Made by a program: the position numbers and the translations under genes. Shown piece by piece: positions 1 to 5,969 of a stretch of 8,682 nt of DNA. This stretch comes from JBBRGG01 sp038240875. GTDB lineage: Bacteria; Planctomycetota; Phycisphaerae; Phycisphaerales; UBA1924. The notes beneath the pieces are model-generated. The model was not told where the DNA came from, did not search any database, and saw only the letters and a list, made by a program, of their open reading frames with translations. Every line of letters begins with the position of its first letter. Position 1 is the first letter of the stretch. Location of the stretch: NCBI GenBank assembly GCA_038240875.1, contig JBBRGG010000157.1, forward strand, positions 1 through 8,682. The letters run 5' to 3'.

Positions 1-576
1 CTTGCGCGACAAGTGGAAACGCTTACATTGAGGGCGAACGAAGCCGAGGCCAACGCGCTTCGCGTTAACGCTGCCCTCTCCGCCGACGTGGTGGCGGCGA
101 TACCGAACCTTGCGGTGATCGAAATTGATAAACTTTCCGGACCAAGCGCGAGCGACACGACTTCATTCCCTGTGTTTGTGCGCACGCTTGATGCACGTCG
201 GCGATTCATCCAGGTCGTGGGCACGCTCACAGTTCGTGCGTGGGCGTATCCCTCCGGGACGTTTGCCGCGGCTGGATCAAAGCCCATCGCCGTCGCGAGC
301 GTTGACATTGCTGTCCCTGCAAAACTCACGCCTTTAGAGTTGCGCGAGGCGTATCGCAGCGGCGTGATGGGGACGCATTATCGTGTGGAGTTGGCCGTGA
401 TCGGTCTACAGAAATTGCGAAATGGGCAGGCAAATGGGCAGGCAAATGGGCAAATAAGTGGGCAAGACATCGTGATCTCTGTGGCGTTTACCGATGCCTT
501 GACAGGGAAGACATACGAAGCAAATAGGAAGATCCCTGCCCGAGTGCCGAGCGCGGCGGGTGGCAAGTGGCCATAA
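1..576 (+). CDS. 3' part of an unrecognised protein with coiled-coil-like N-terminal segment
   Basis: The reading frame is open from the first base (Leu-Ala-Arg-Gln before the GTG at 13), so the true start probably lies upstream and the gene is cut by the window edge. The first 30 or so visible residues are rich in Leu, Ala and Glu with a heptad feel, suggesting the end of a coiled coil. A beta-rich region follows (alternating hydrophobics around 'VFVRTLDARRRFIQVVGTL'), then the segment 'LREAYRSGVMGTHYRVELAV', a short NGQ-type repeat, and a final strand-like segment with 'FTDALTGKTYEANRKIP'. This resembles an extracytoplasmic beta-sandwich-like domain after a coiled coil, but I cannot name a family. 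It ends at TAA 574-576, 7 bp before the ATG of the sigma factor gene, so the two are probably co-transcribed. Being a real gene is fairly sure; the function is unknown. Confidence 0.7.
   Translation, partial: LARQVETLTLRANEAEANALRVNAALSADVVAAIPNLAVIEIDKLSGPSASDTTSFPVFVRTLDARRRFIQVVGTLTVRAWAYPSGTFAAAGSKPIAVASVDIAVPAKLTPLELREAYRSGVMGTHYRVELAVIGLQKLRNGQANGQANGQISGQDIVISVAFTDALTGKTYEANRKIPARVPSAAGGKWP
421..468 (+). repeat. 12-bp in-frame tandem repeat (four-codon units, Asn-Gly-Gln-Ala)
   Basis: Two identical copies of aatgggcaggca (421-432 and 433-444) are followed by two diverged copies (445-456 and 457-468). The unit is four codons long, so gain or loss of copies keeps the frame. It sits in a loop-like insertion between two strand-like segments of the first gene. 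Confidence 0.85.
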
Positions 577-583
577 TGCTGGA

Positions 584-1474
584 ATGTCCGATGGCTCGCC
601 AACTGAAGATAGTGACGTGAACCAGCCGCCACCGGGGGACCCGCGTACGCGGAAGCGTGATGATGCGCTGACACGGCTGGCGATGGATGTCGCGTCGGGG
701 GGGACGGATTCGAGCGGTTCGTTCGCCGAGCTTGATGGGAAGCTTCGACCAGCTCTCGCGCGGATGTATCAGTCGCGAGTGGGGGCGAATCGAGAACTTG
801 CTGAAGACTTGGCGCAGCGAGCGATTGTCGGGGTTTGGGAAGCGTTGCGGACAAGGCGATTTGACCCGACTCGTGCGTCTATATCAACGTATGCGTACGC
901 GGTGGCGCACCGGGTTTGGCTGGTGCACGCGCGTAAGGCTTCGCGGACCAAGTCGCTATCGCAGCAGGATCAGGACGACGAATCGCAGAGCGCGGGCACA
1001 AGGCCCAGCGGCATTGAGAGTGCCGAACGCGATGAAGATGTGGCGGCGATGTTGCAAGCGGTTCGCGCGTGCGTCGCCGGGCAGGTGCAGCCGGGTGCGG
1101 ATGCAGAGGCCAGTTCTGTGCGCACACTCTTGACCGATGAGGATCGGTGGCTGCTTGCGGCGATCGGGCGCGGCGTGACGGATCGGGAATTGGCCAAGCG
1201 GCTCAAGATCGCCCCGAGCAGTGCGCATGCGCGAAAGCGGTCGGCGTTAGCAGCGTTGGGGCGAGCCTTGGCTGCGCTTGGGTTTACTTCAAAGCCTGTG
1301 GAAACGAGTAGTTTTGGTGTAAACGTGGATCATTCTCGGACAGCGAGAATCGCCGAGCGCGGCGGTCTCGGCATGCAATCAAGGAGTGAAGAGGCTTCAA
1401 CACAGATTGCTTCACAGACAAAGTCGTTGAAATTGCGGTTGGCTGAAGAGGATGAAGAAGGCATAAGGCAATAG
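584..1474 (+). CDS. ECF-type RNA polymerase sigma factor with long C-terminal tail
   Basis: A probable sigma-70 family factor that would direct RNA polymerase to a small promoter set. Residues about 46-120 match region 2: 'AEDLAQRAIVGVWEALRT' (core-binding helix), then 'FDPTRASISTYAYAVAHRVW' with the usual FDP..A.ISTY..A..R pattern and a basic end. A polar linker (121-175) leads to a region 4 helix-turn-helix at about 178-235, with 'GVTDRELAKRLKIAPSSAHA' as the recognition part. Such factors usually end soon after region 4; here about 60 polar residues follow (236-296). I chose ATG 584, 7 bp after the previous stop; an in-frame GTG at 560 would add eight residues and overlap the upstream gene, and neither has a strong ribosome binding site. 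The next gene downstream could be its regulator. It might also be a sigma-like transcription factor rather than a working sigma. Confidence 0.82.
   Translation: MSDGSPTEDSDVNQPPPGDPRTRKRDDALTRLAMDVASGGTDSSGSFAELDGKLRPALARMYQSRVGANRELAEDLAQRAIVGVWEALRTRRFDPTRASISTYAYAVAHRVWLVHARKASRTKSLSQQDQDDESQSAGTRPSGIESAERDEDVAAMLQAVRACVAGQVQPGADAEASSVRTLLTDEDRWLLAAIGRGVTDRELAKRLKIAPSSAHARKRSALAALGRALAALGFTSKPVETSSFGVNVDHSRTARIAERGGLGMQSRSEEASTQIASQTKSLKLRLAEEDEEGIRQ
641..652. other. Perfect 12-bp palindrome inside the sigma factor gene
   Basis: The sequence ccgcgtacgcgg equals its own reverse complement. It lies about 60 bp inside the sigma factor coding region, 65 bp after the end of the preceding gene. 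It could be a protein-binding site but may be chance in GC-rich coding DNA; no second copy was noticed. Confidence 0.3.
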
Positions 1475-1516
1475 GCAAAGGCAAGGCAAGGACACGGCAG
1501 TCGGCAATCGGCGGAT
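1460..1516 (+). repeat. Degenerate 7-bp-period repeat (GGCAATM-like) over the end of the sigma gene
   Basis: The tetramer GGCA recurs at 1460, 1467, 1474, 1480, 1485, 1496 and 1503, followed by GGCG at 1510. The spacing is exactly 7 bp at both ends, with drift in the middle. The array covers the last codons and the stop of the sigma factor (Gly-Ile-Arg-Gln-stop) and runs into the intergenic region. A related patch rich in 'ggcaaagg' reappears at 1565-1574. Confidence 0.55.
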
Positions 1517-1533
1517 CAAGCACAATCGAAATG

Positions 1534-1552
1534 CCTTCTCTCGGAGAGAGGG
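1534..1552 (+). other. Short hairpin in the sigma / membrane protein intergenic region
   Basis: CCTTCTCT (1534-1541) pairs with AGAGAGGG (1545-1552) around a CGG loop: eight pairs, one of them G-U. No T-run follows, so it is not a convincing intrinsic terminator. It lies about 40 bp upstream of the next start codon and could affect mRNA processing or attenuate read-through. Confidence 0.4.
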
Positions 1553-1591
1553 GGTATCCAAAGCAAGGCAAAGGCTATCAAGTAGAACGCC

Positions 1592-2554
1592 ATGAACGAC
1601 AATCGCATTGACATGCCGACGCAGATGGATACAGACACGTTGATGTCGGTGGTGGTGATGGCGCAGGAAGCTGAAGCGTTGGAGCGAGACGCGCTTGGGC
1701 TTTTACGTGTTACAGATTTGGACGCGCCGAGTGCGGCGTGGGTTGGGTATTCGGCTGCGATGAAGTTTGGAATGAAGCGTGGCTTGGAGTTTGTGCCCAA
1801 AGCTTCGGTCTTTGTTACAAAGGCGCGTACGCCTTTGGCGTGGCATGCGAAGGTAGCGGGGTTTGTGGCCGCCGCGGCGGTTGCGTTGGGTGTTGGGCAG
1901 GCGATGTGGACGAGTGACAGGTTCGAGTCAGCGACGCCAAGTAACAAGGCGAGTTCTGGCAGTAACTTTGCGCGGGTGAATTCGTTTGTGCATGCGGATC
2001 TAGCGCAAGAGGCTCAGGAGCGGCTGGGGTGGTTGAGGCCAACGAGCGTGTCGGTGCCTCGTGAGTTTGCAGCGGGATATGGAAATCGGATGGGCATTCG
2101 ACTGACGCCTATGGAAACCAGGTTGGGTGAAGGCGGTGGCGGGAACGGTTTTGATGGCTTCAATTACGGCTTTACATCAGGCGGGCGCGAAGAAGAGCGG
2201 TCGATGGTGCTCGCGGTGTTCCGAGACAGTAATGCGCCAGGGTGTGATTGCGTGAGGGTGCAATCGGGCTTTATTTGTGGCGGGCAGAAGTTGAATGACT
2301 TAGATCACTCAGACCTTGTCACCGCGGCGATGGAAGGCCAGTGCATGGATGGGGCACAGACGGTTTCGGTCTTTGCACTTTCGGGGCCGATTGGGCTGTT
2401 GCCCAAGACGCGAGAGGAAGCAGAGGCGTTGGCGATCATGCTGGCGGACTTGCCTTGGGAATGCTTGATGAACGACTCGTGCGTGCAGCACATGGTTGCA
2501 GCGTGCCTGCCTGGGGGCGTGTCGATGGTGAGCAAGACGCTCGCGCTGAATTAA
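1592..2554 (+). CDS. Single-pass membrane protein with Cys-rich C-terminal domain, possible sigma-factor partner
   Basis: 320 residues, no family recognised. An acidic, helical N-terminal part (about 1-60) leads to a basic stretch (58-88) and one hydrophobic helix at about 88-106 ('VAGFVAAAAVALGVGQAMW'). Basic residues before the helix suggest the N-terminus is in the cytoplasm and the rest outside. After the helix come a polar stretch, a Gly-rich loop near 179-198, and a C-terminal region with seven cysteines (218, 220, 229, 251, 291, 297, 305), including a Cys-Asp-Cys, compatible with disulfides outside the cytoplasm. Its place 117 bp after an ECF-like sigma gene and its one-helix topology resemble anti-sigma factors, but the zinc-type HxxxCxxC motif is absent, so that role is only inference. 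ATG 1592 has a weak upstream ribosome binding site. It converges with the HIT gene, 15 bp away. Confidence 0.68.
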   Translation: MNDNRIDMPTQMDTDTLMSVVVMAQEAEALERDALGLLRVTDLDAPSAAWVGYSAAMKFGMKRGLEFVPKASVFVTKARTPLAWHAKVAGFVAAAAVALGVGQAMWTSDRFESATPSNKASSGSNFARVNSFVHADLAQEAQERLGWLRPTSVSVPREFAAGYGNRMGIRLTPMETRLGEGGGGNGFDGFNYGFTSGGREEERSMVLAVFRDSNAPGCDCVRVQSGFICGGQKLNDLDHSDLVTAAMEGQCMDGAQTVSVFALSGPIGLLPKTREEAEALAIMLADLPWECLMNDSCVQHMVAACLPGGVSMVSKTLALN

Positions 2555-2569
2555 GTAGACTCTGATTGC

Positions 2570-2998
2570 TTACGCCTCGGCGACGCAGGCGGCGATGTCT
2601 GCCGCGAGTTCGGCGCCGGACATGGAATCGAGAGGTGCGTTGCGCCAAACGATGCCTAAGCCTGCTCCTGAGGGTGAGTCGTAGCGTGGGATGACGTGGA
2701 AGTGGACGTGCTTGACATCTTGATGGGCAAGGACGCCGTTATTTTGAAGGATGTTGTATGCGTCGGTGCCTGTGGCTTTCATGACACCACGGCAGATGCG
2801 TGGAAGAGCACGGCCGATGGCTGCGGCGACGTCGGAAGAGAGCTGGTCGATGCGTTCGGCGGGTTCTTTGGGGATGACCAGCGTGTGGCCACGGCTTAAT
2901 GGAAAGATGTCGAGGAATGCCAGGACATAGTCGTCTTCATAGACGCGATGGCAGGGGATCTCGCCTCGGATGATCTTGGTGAAAACCGTCTCGCTCAT
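2570..2998 (-). CDS. HIT-family nucleotide hydrolase (Hint-like histidine triad protein)
   Basis: 142 residues, the usual length for a bacterial Hint-branch protein. The opening 'FTKIIRGEIPCHRVYEDD' and the segment 'AFLDIFPLSRGHTLVIPK' are standard for this family, as is 'YNILQNNGVLAHQDVKHVHF'. The histidine triad is at residues 97-103 (His-Val-His-Phe-His-Val-Ile), with His99 the expected nucleophile. Family members hydrolyse nucleoside phosphoramidates or dinucleotide polyphosphates in the cytoplasm; the exact substrate cannot be read from sequence. The frame stays open upstream to 3205, but conservation begins at ATG 2998, and the extra stretch would lie antisense to mutL. No clear Shine-Dalgarno is visible before this ATG. 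The gene diverges from mutL across an 80-bp gap. Confidence 0.95.
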   Translation of the reverse strand: MSETVFTKIIRGEIPCHRVYEDDYVLAFLDIFPLSRGHTLVIPKEPAERIDQLSSDVAAAIGRALPRICRGVMKATGTDAYNILQNNGVLAHQDVKHVHFHVIPRYDSPSGAGLGIVWRNAPLDSMSGAELAADIAACVAEA

Positions 2999-3043
2999 GC
3001 GAGCATCGTACCAGATCAGCGAGCCACTTTGCGAGTAGTTTCG

Positions 3044-3064
3044 ATTGTGAATTGTGGATTGTGG
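3044..3064 (+). repeat. Three 7-bp tandem repeats (ATTGTGR) upstream of mutL
   Basis: The heptamers attgtga, attgtgg and attgtgg follow each other exactly (3044-3050, 3051-3057, 3058-3064). They lie in the divergent HIT/mutL gap, just before the mutL ribosome binding site, so they could influence transcription or translation start. They could also be neutral slippage products. Confidence 0.75.
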
Positions 3065-3065
3065 C

Positions 3066-3070
3066 AGGGA
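3066..3070 (+). promoter_or_regulatory. Ribosome binding site supporting the GTG start of mutL
   Basis: AGGGA lies 8 bp before GTG 3079, the best spacing among the candidate starts (TTG 3052, GTG 3061, GTG 3079, GTG 3085). Confidence 0.5.
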
Positions 3071-3078
3071 ACTACACT

Positions 3079-5262
3079 GTGTGCGTGACTGCACACACGA
3101 CCGATTCTGGGGCTGGTAATGAGCCAACTGGTGGCGGGCCAACCGGCGGCAGGCCAGCTGGTGGCGGGCTGAGGCCTTTGCTGGGCATACCAAACGCGAG
3201 TCCAAAGAGGATTAAGGCGTTGCCTTCGTTGGTGGCGAGCCAGATCGCCGCGGGCGAGGTGGTGGAGCGACCAGCGTCGGTGGTGAAGGAATTGGTCGAG
3301 AACGCGCTGGACGCGGGCGCGAAGCGGATCGTGGTTGAGCTTGTCCAAGGCGGGATTGAGCTGGTGCGGGTGGCGGATGATGGAAGCGGGATGCCTGCCG
3401 AGGACTTGCCTTTGGCGGTGATGCCACATGCAACAAGCAAAATCGCGGACGTTTCAGATTTGGATCACATCGCGACGCTTGGGTTTCGTGGCGAGGCACT
3501 TGCGTCGATTGCGTCGGTGTCGCGGTTGTCGATTCGTTCGCGGACGCGAGACGATATTGGTGCAAGCGTGCTCACGGGCGAGGGCGATCGCTTCGAGGCG
3601 ATCAAGCCGATGGCGGGGCCGGTGGGGACCGAGACCCGCGTAAAGAATTTGTTCTTTAACACGCCAGCGCGAAGAAAGTTTTTGCGGACGCCTGGGACGG
3701 AGCAGGAACGATGCGTTGAGGTGGTGAAGGACATCGCGATGGCGCATGCGGGGGTTGGGTTTGTGATGGAGTGTGATGGGCGCAAGGTGTTGGATGTACC
3801 GATGGGTCAGACGGCGAAGGATCGCGTGCTCGCGATTGTGGGCATCGATCTTGCGACGCAGATTATGGATGTTTCAGCAGATGCGTTTGATGATGCGCGA
3901 GGGGTGACGCTGTGGGGCGTGGCGGGGCTGCCTTCGATTGCACGAGGGACGGCCAAGGCGCAGCGGTTCTTTGTAAATGGGCGGGCGGTGCGTGATCGAA
4001 CGATCATGCACGCGGTGAACGAGGCGTATCGCGGGCTTGTTGAGCCTGGTCGGTATCCGATGGTGGTGTTGCTGGTTGAAATGTCCCCTGAGGGCGTTGA
4101 TGTGAATGTGCATCCGGGAAAGGCGGAGGTACGGTTTCGTGATTCGTCGATGGTGCACTCGGTGGTGTATCGCGCGGTGCGAGAGGCTCTGCAGCGAGCG
4201 GATCTGACGCCGACGTTGGGCTCGCTGAAGTCGACGTTTGGCGGAATGGGGAGTGGGCTAAAGGGCGGACTAAATGAGAATTTGAATGGAAATATGGCTG
4301 GAGTTGGCGGGTTTGCGGGCAGTGGCGGAAATAGCGGAAGTGGAAATAGCGGCGGGTACAACGCGGCGGAATCGCGGGTAGCGATGAACACGTTTATAGA
4401 ACGGCTACGAACAGCTCCGGGTGCGGGTGGGGTTGGTGGAGGTGGCGTGCCGAGTGTTGAAGAGCTGCGGTCGGCGGTGCGTGGGCAGGATGCGCGCGAC
4501 GGGTTTGGAAATGAACCAAGCAACACGCAACGCGCAGATGAGTTGATGGAAGCAGGGCCGAATGCAGGGCCGAATGCAGGGCCTTTCGCAGACTCTTTCT
4601 CAGGCTCTTTCTCAGGCTTGGCGGAAGGCACAAGCAGTGGCGAGATGCGGGGCGAGATGCGGGCGCCGATGCCGATGCAACGAGTGTTGCAGGTGCACAA
4701 GTCGTATTTGGTGACGCAAGATGAGCAAGGCGTGGTCATCATCGATCAGCACGCGCTGCACGAGCGAGTGATGTTCGAGTATTTGTTGGAGCGAGTGAAT
4801 GATCGCGGGCTAGAGAGCCAGCGGCTGCTTGCGCCAGCTGTGGTTGAGGCTTCGCCGATTGCGATCGAACGGCTGGGTGAATTGAAGGGATTGCTCACGA
4901 GGTTGGGGTTGGAAGCCGAAGCGATGGGGCCGACGACGGTTGCGGTGCATGCGTTCCCGACGTTTTTGTTTGATCGTGGCGTCGATGAGGCGGAGTTTGT
5001 GTCGGGGCTATTAGAGCGTGCGTCGGATGAACGGTTTATCGCAAGCGCGAAGGCGGGCGGCGAAGAAGCGATGCGCGACGTGCTCGACATGATGGCGTGC
5101 AAAGCTGCGGTGAAGGCGGGAGACAAGCTGAGCGATGGCGAGTTGATGGAGTTGACGCGACTGCGCGATTCGGTGGAGCGTTCGAGCAATTGCCCGCATG
5201 GCCGTCCGACGTCGGTGCGGCTGACGATTCGTGAGCTGGACAAGCTGTTTGGGCGAGGGTGA
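3079..5262 (+). CDS. mutL: DNA mismatch repair protein MutL (endonuclease type)
   Basis: MutL links mismatch recognition by MutS to strand removal. From GTG 3079 the protein has 727 residues. The GHKL ATPase domain (about 43-375) shows 'SQIAAGEVVERPASVVKELV' with catalytic Glu71 and Asn75, the DDGSG motif near 100-104, 'TLGFRGEAL' near 133-141, and His-Pro-Gly-Lys at 345-348. A Gly-rich linker of about 160 residues holds tandem repeats. The C-terminal domain (about 538-727) has the nuclease metal-binding motif DQHA(X)2E(X)4E at 556-567, 'ACKAAVKAG' near 673 and 'CPHGRP' at 705-710. This marks the nicking MutL type of bacteria without MutH, so repair is probably not methyl-directed. Conserved sequence begins only near residue 43, after an unusual Gly/Pro-rich leader, so the start is uncertain. 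Its stop overlaps a possible GTG start of the next gene. No mutS lies in the window. Confidence 0.97.
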   Translation: MCVTAHTTDSGAGNEPTGGGPTGGRPAGGGLRPLLGIPNASPKRIKALPSLVASQIAAGEVVERPASVVKELVENALDAGAKRIVVELVQGGIELVRVADDGSGMPAEDLPLAVMPHATSKIADVSDLDHIATLGFRGEALASIASVSRLSIRSRTRDDIGASVLTGEGDRFEAIKPMAGPVGTETRVKNLFFNTPARRKFLRTPGTEQERCVEVVKDIAMAHAGVGFVMECDGRKVLDVPMGQTAKDRVLAIVGIDLATQIMDVSADAFDDARGVTLWGVAGLPSIARGTAKAQRFFVNGRAVRDRTIMHAVNEAYRGLVEPGRYPMVVLLVEMSPEGVDVNVHPGKAEVRFRDSSMVHSVVYRAVREALQRADLTPTLGSLKSTFGGMGSGLKGGLNENLNGNMAGVGGFAGSGGNSGSGNSGGYNAAESRVAMNTFIERLRTAPGAGGVGGGGVPSVEELRSAVRGQDARDGFGNEPSNTQRADELMEAGPNAGPNAGPFADSFSGSFSGLAEGTSSGEMRGEMRAPMPMQRVLQVHKSYLVTQDEQGVVIIDQHALHERVMFEYLLERVNDRGLESQRLLAPAVVEASPIAIERLGELKGLLTRLGLEAEAMGPTTVAVHAFPTFLFDRGVDEAEFVSGLLERASDERFIASAKAGGEEAMRDVLDMMACKAAVKAGDKLSDGELMELTRLRDSVERSSNCPHGRPTSVRLTIRELDKLFGRG
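3124..3168 (+). repeat. 15-bp in-frame tandem repeat, three copies, near the mutL start
   Basis: Three adjacent 15-bp units (3124-3138, 3139-3153, 3154-3168) encode Pro-Thr-Gly-Gly-Gly, Pro-Thr-Gly-Gly-Arg and Pro-Ala-Gly-Gly-Gly. Differences are mostly single bases, so the copies are recent or constrained. They form most of the non-conserved MutL leader. Confidence 0.85.
4552..4617 (+). repeat. Two successive 12-bp in-frame tandem repeats in the MutL linker
   Basis: gcagggccgaat occurs at 4552-4563 and 4564-4575, with a partial third copy at 4576-4583 (Ala-Gly-Pro-Asn). After a short spacer, tctttctcaggc occurs twice at 4594-4605 and 4606-4617 (Ser-Phe-Ser-Gly). Both units are four codons long and lie in the poorly conserved linker. 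Confidence 0.88.
4639..4662 (+). repeat. 12-bp in-frame direct duplication at the end of the MutL linker
   Basis: ggcgagatgcgg is present twice without a gap (4639-4650 and 4651-4662), encoding Gly-Glu-Met-Arg twice just before the C-terminal domain. Confidence 0.88.
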
Positions 5263-5300
5263 GTATTGCTTGCTTGTCACGCACTCGAATACGCTTGTGC

Positions 5301-5969
5301 ATGAGCACGAATGAGGAAGCCGGATCGAAAGCCGATTTGAAAGCCAATGCGCAATCCAATTCGCGAAGCTCGTCAACGTGGCTGGCAACGTTCGAGGTTG
5401 TGCATGCGGCGGGGCTCGCGCTTTGGATGGGCGTACTGGTCATGTCTGGCGTGGTGGCGGCGGTCGCGTTTCCGACGATGAAGAGGCTTGACCCGAAGCT
5501 GCCTGGGTTTGAGGCGGTGGGAGAGCATTGGAAGATCGCCGCAGGAAGTGTGGCGTTTCGTGTGTTCACGATCTCGGACGCGTTGCAACTTGTGTGCGTG
5601 ATCGTGACGCTGGCGACGCTGGGCCTGGGGTTGTCGCTGCGATCCAAGGAACCAAATGGCGTGAAGTCGGTGCTGCTCGCGGGGCGAGCGATCTTGATGA
5701 GCGTGGCGAGCGGGTTGGTGGGATATCAGTTGTTCGTGCTCGGCCCTCGGATGTCGGAGAACATCGCGAAGTACTGGGCCATTGCGCGAGAAGGAAAGGT
5801 TGAGCTTGCCAGCGCGGCACAGGCGGCGTTTGAGGTGGACCACCCGACGGCGTCGAGTGTGCTTTACGCAACGCTCGCGTGCGTTGTGGTCATGTTGGCG
5901 TGTGTGATCATCCAATCGCGCGGGTTGGGTAGAGGTGCTTTTCGAGCGCGTGCGGGGGGCGGGGCATGA
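5301..5969 (+). CDS. Four-helix integral membrane protein, DUF4149/TMEM205-like
   Basis: From ATG 5301 the product has 222 residues. A polar Ser/Lys/Asn-rich head (1-26) is followed by four hydrophobic segments at about 32-55, 86-112, 121-147 and 184-205. The first contains 'HAAGLALWMGVLVMSGVVAA', typical of the DUF4149/TMEM205-like group, whose function is unknown. A charged loop (150-180) lies between helices three and four, and the tail is Arg/Gly rich. The alternative start is GTG 5259, which overlaps the mutL stop (GTGA) and would add 14 residues; I prefer the ATG because the peptide before it does not look conserved, but coupling to mutL makes the GTG plausible. Its stop overlaps the nth start (ATGA), so it is co-translated with nth. 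The membrane protein call is firm, the family name moderate. Confidence 0.8.
   Translation: MSTNEEAGSKADLKANAQSNSRSSSTWLATFEVVHAAGLALWMGVLVMSGVVAAVAFPTMKRLDPKLPGFEAVGEHWKIAAGSVAFRVFTISDALQLVCVIVTLATLGLGLSLRSKEPNGVKSVLLAGRAILMSVASGLVGYQLFVLGPRMSENIAKYWAIAREGKVELASAAQAAFEVDHPTASSVLYATLACVVVMLACVIIQSRGLGRGAFRARAGGGA

Noticed and set aside
2999..3205. Upstream extension of the HIT reading frame on the minus strand
   Set aside because: It adds 69 residues before the conserved start, lies antisense to mutL and its leader repeats, and has no family resemblance.
3807..4742. Long minus-strand open frame of 311 codons inside mutL
   Set aside because: It is a composition-driven shadow of mutL: Pro/Ser-rich, no recognisable domain, and fully overlapped by clearly conserved MutL sequence.
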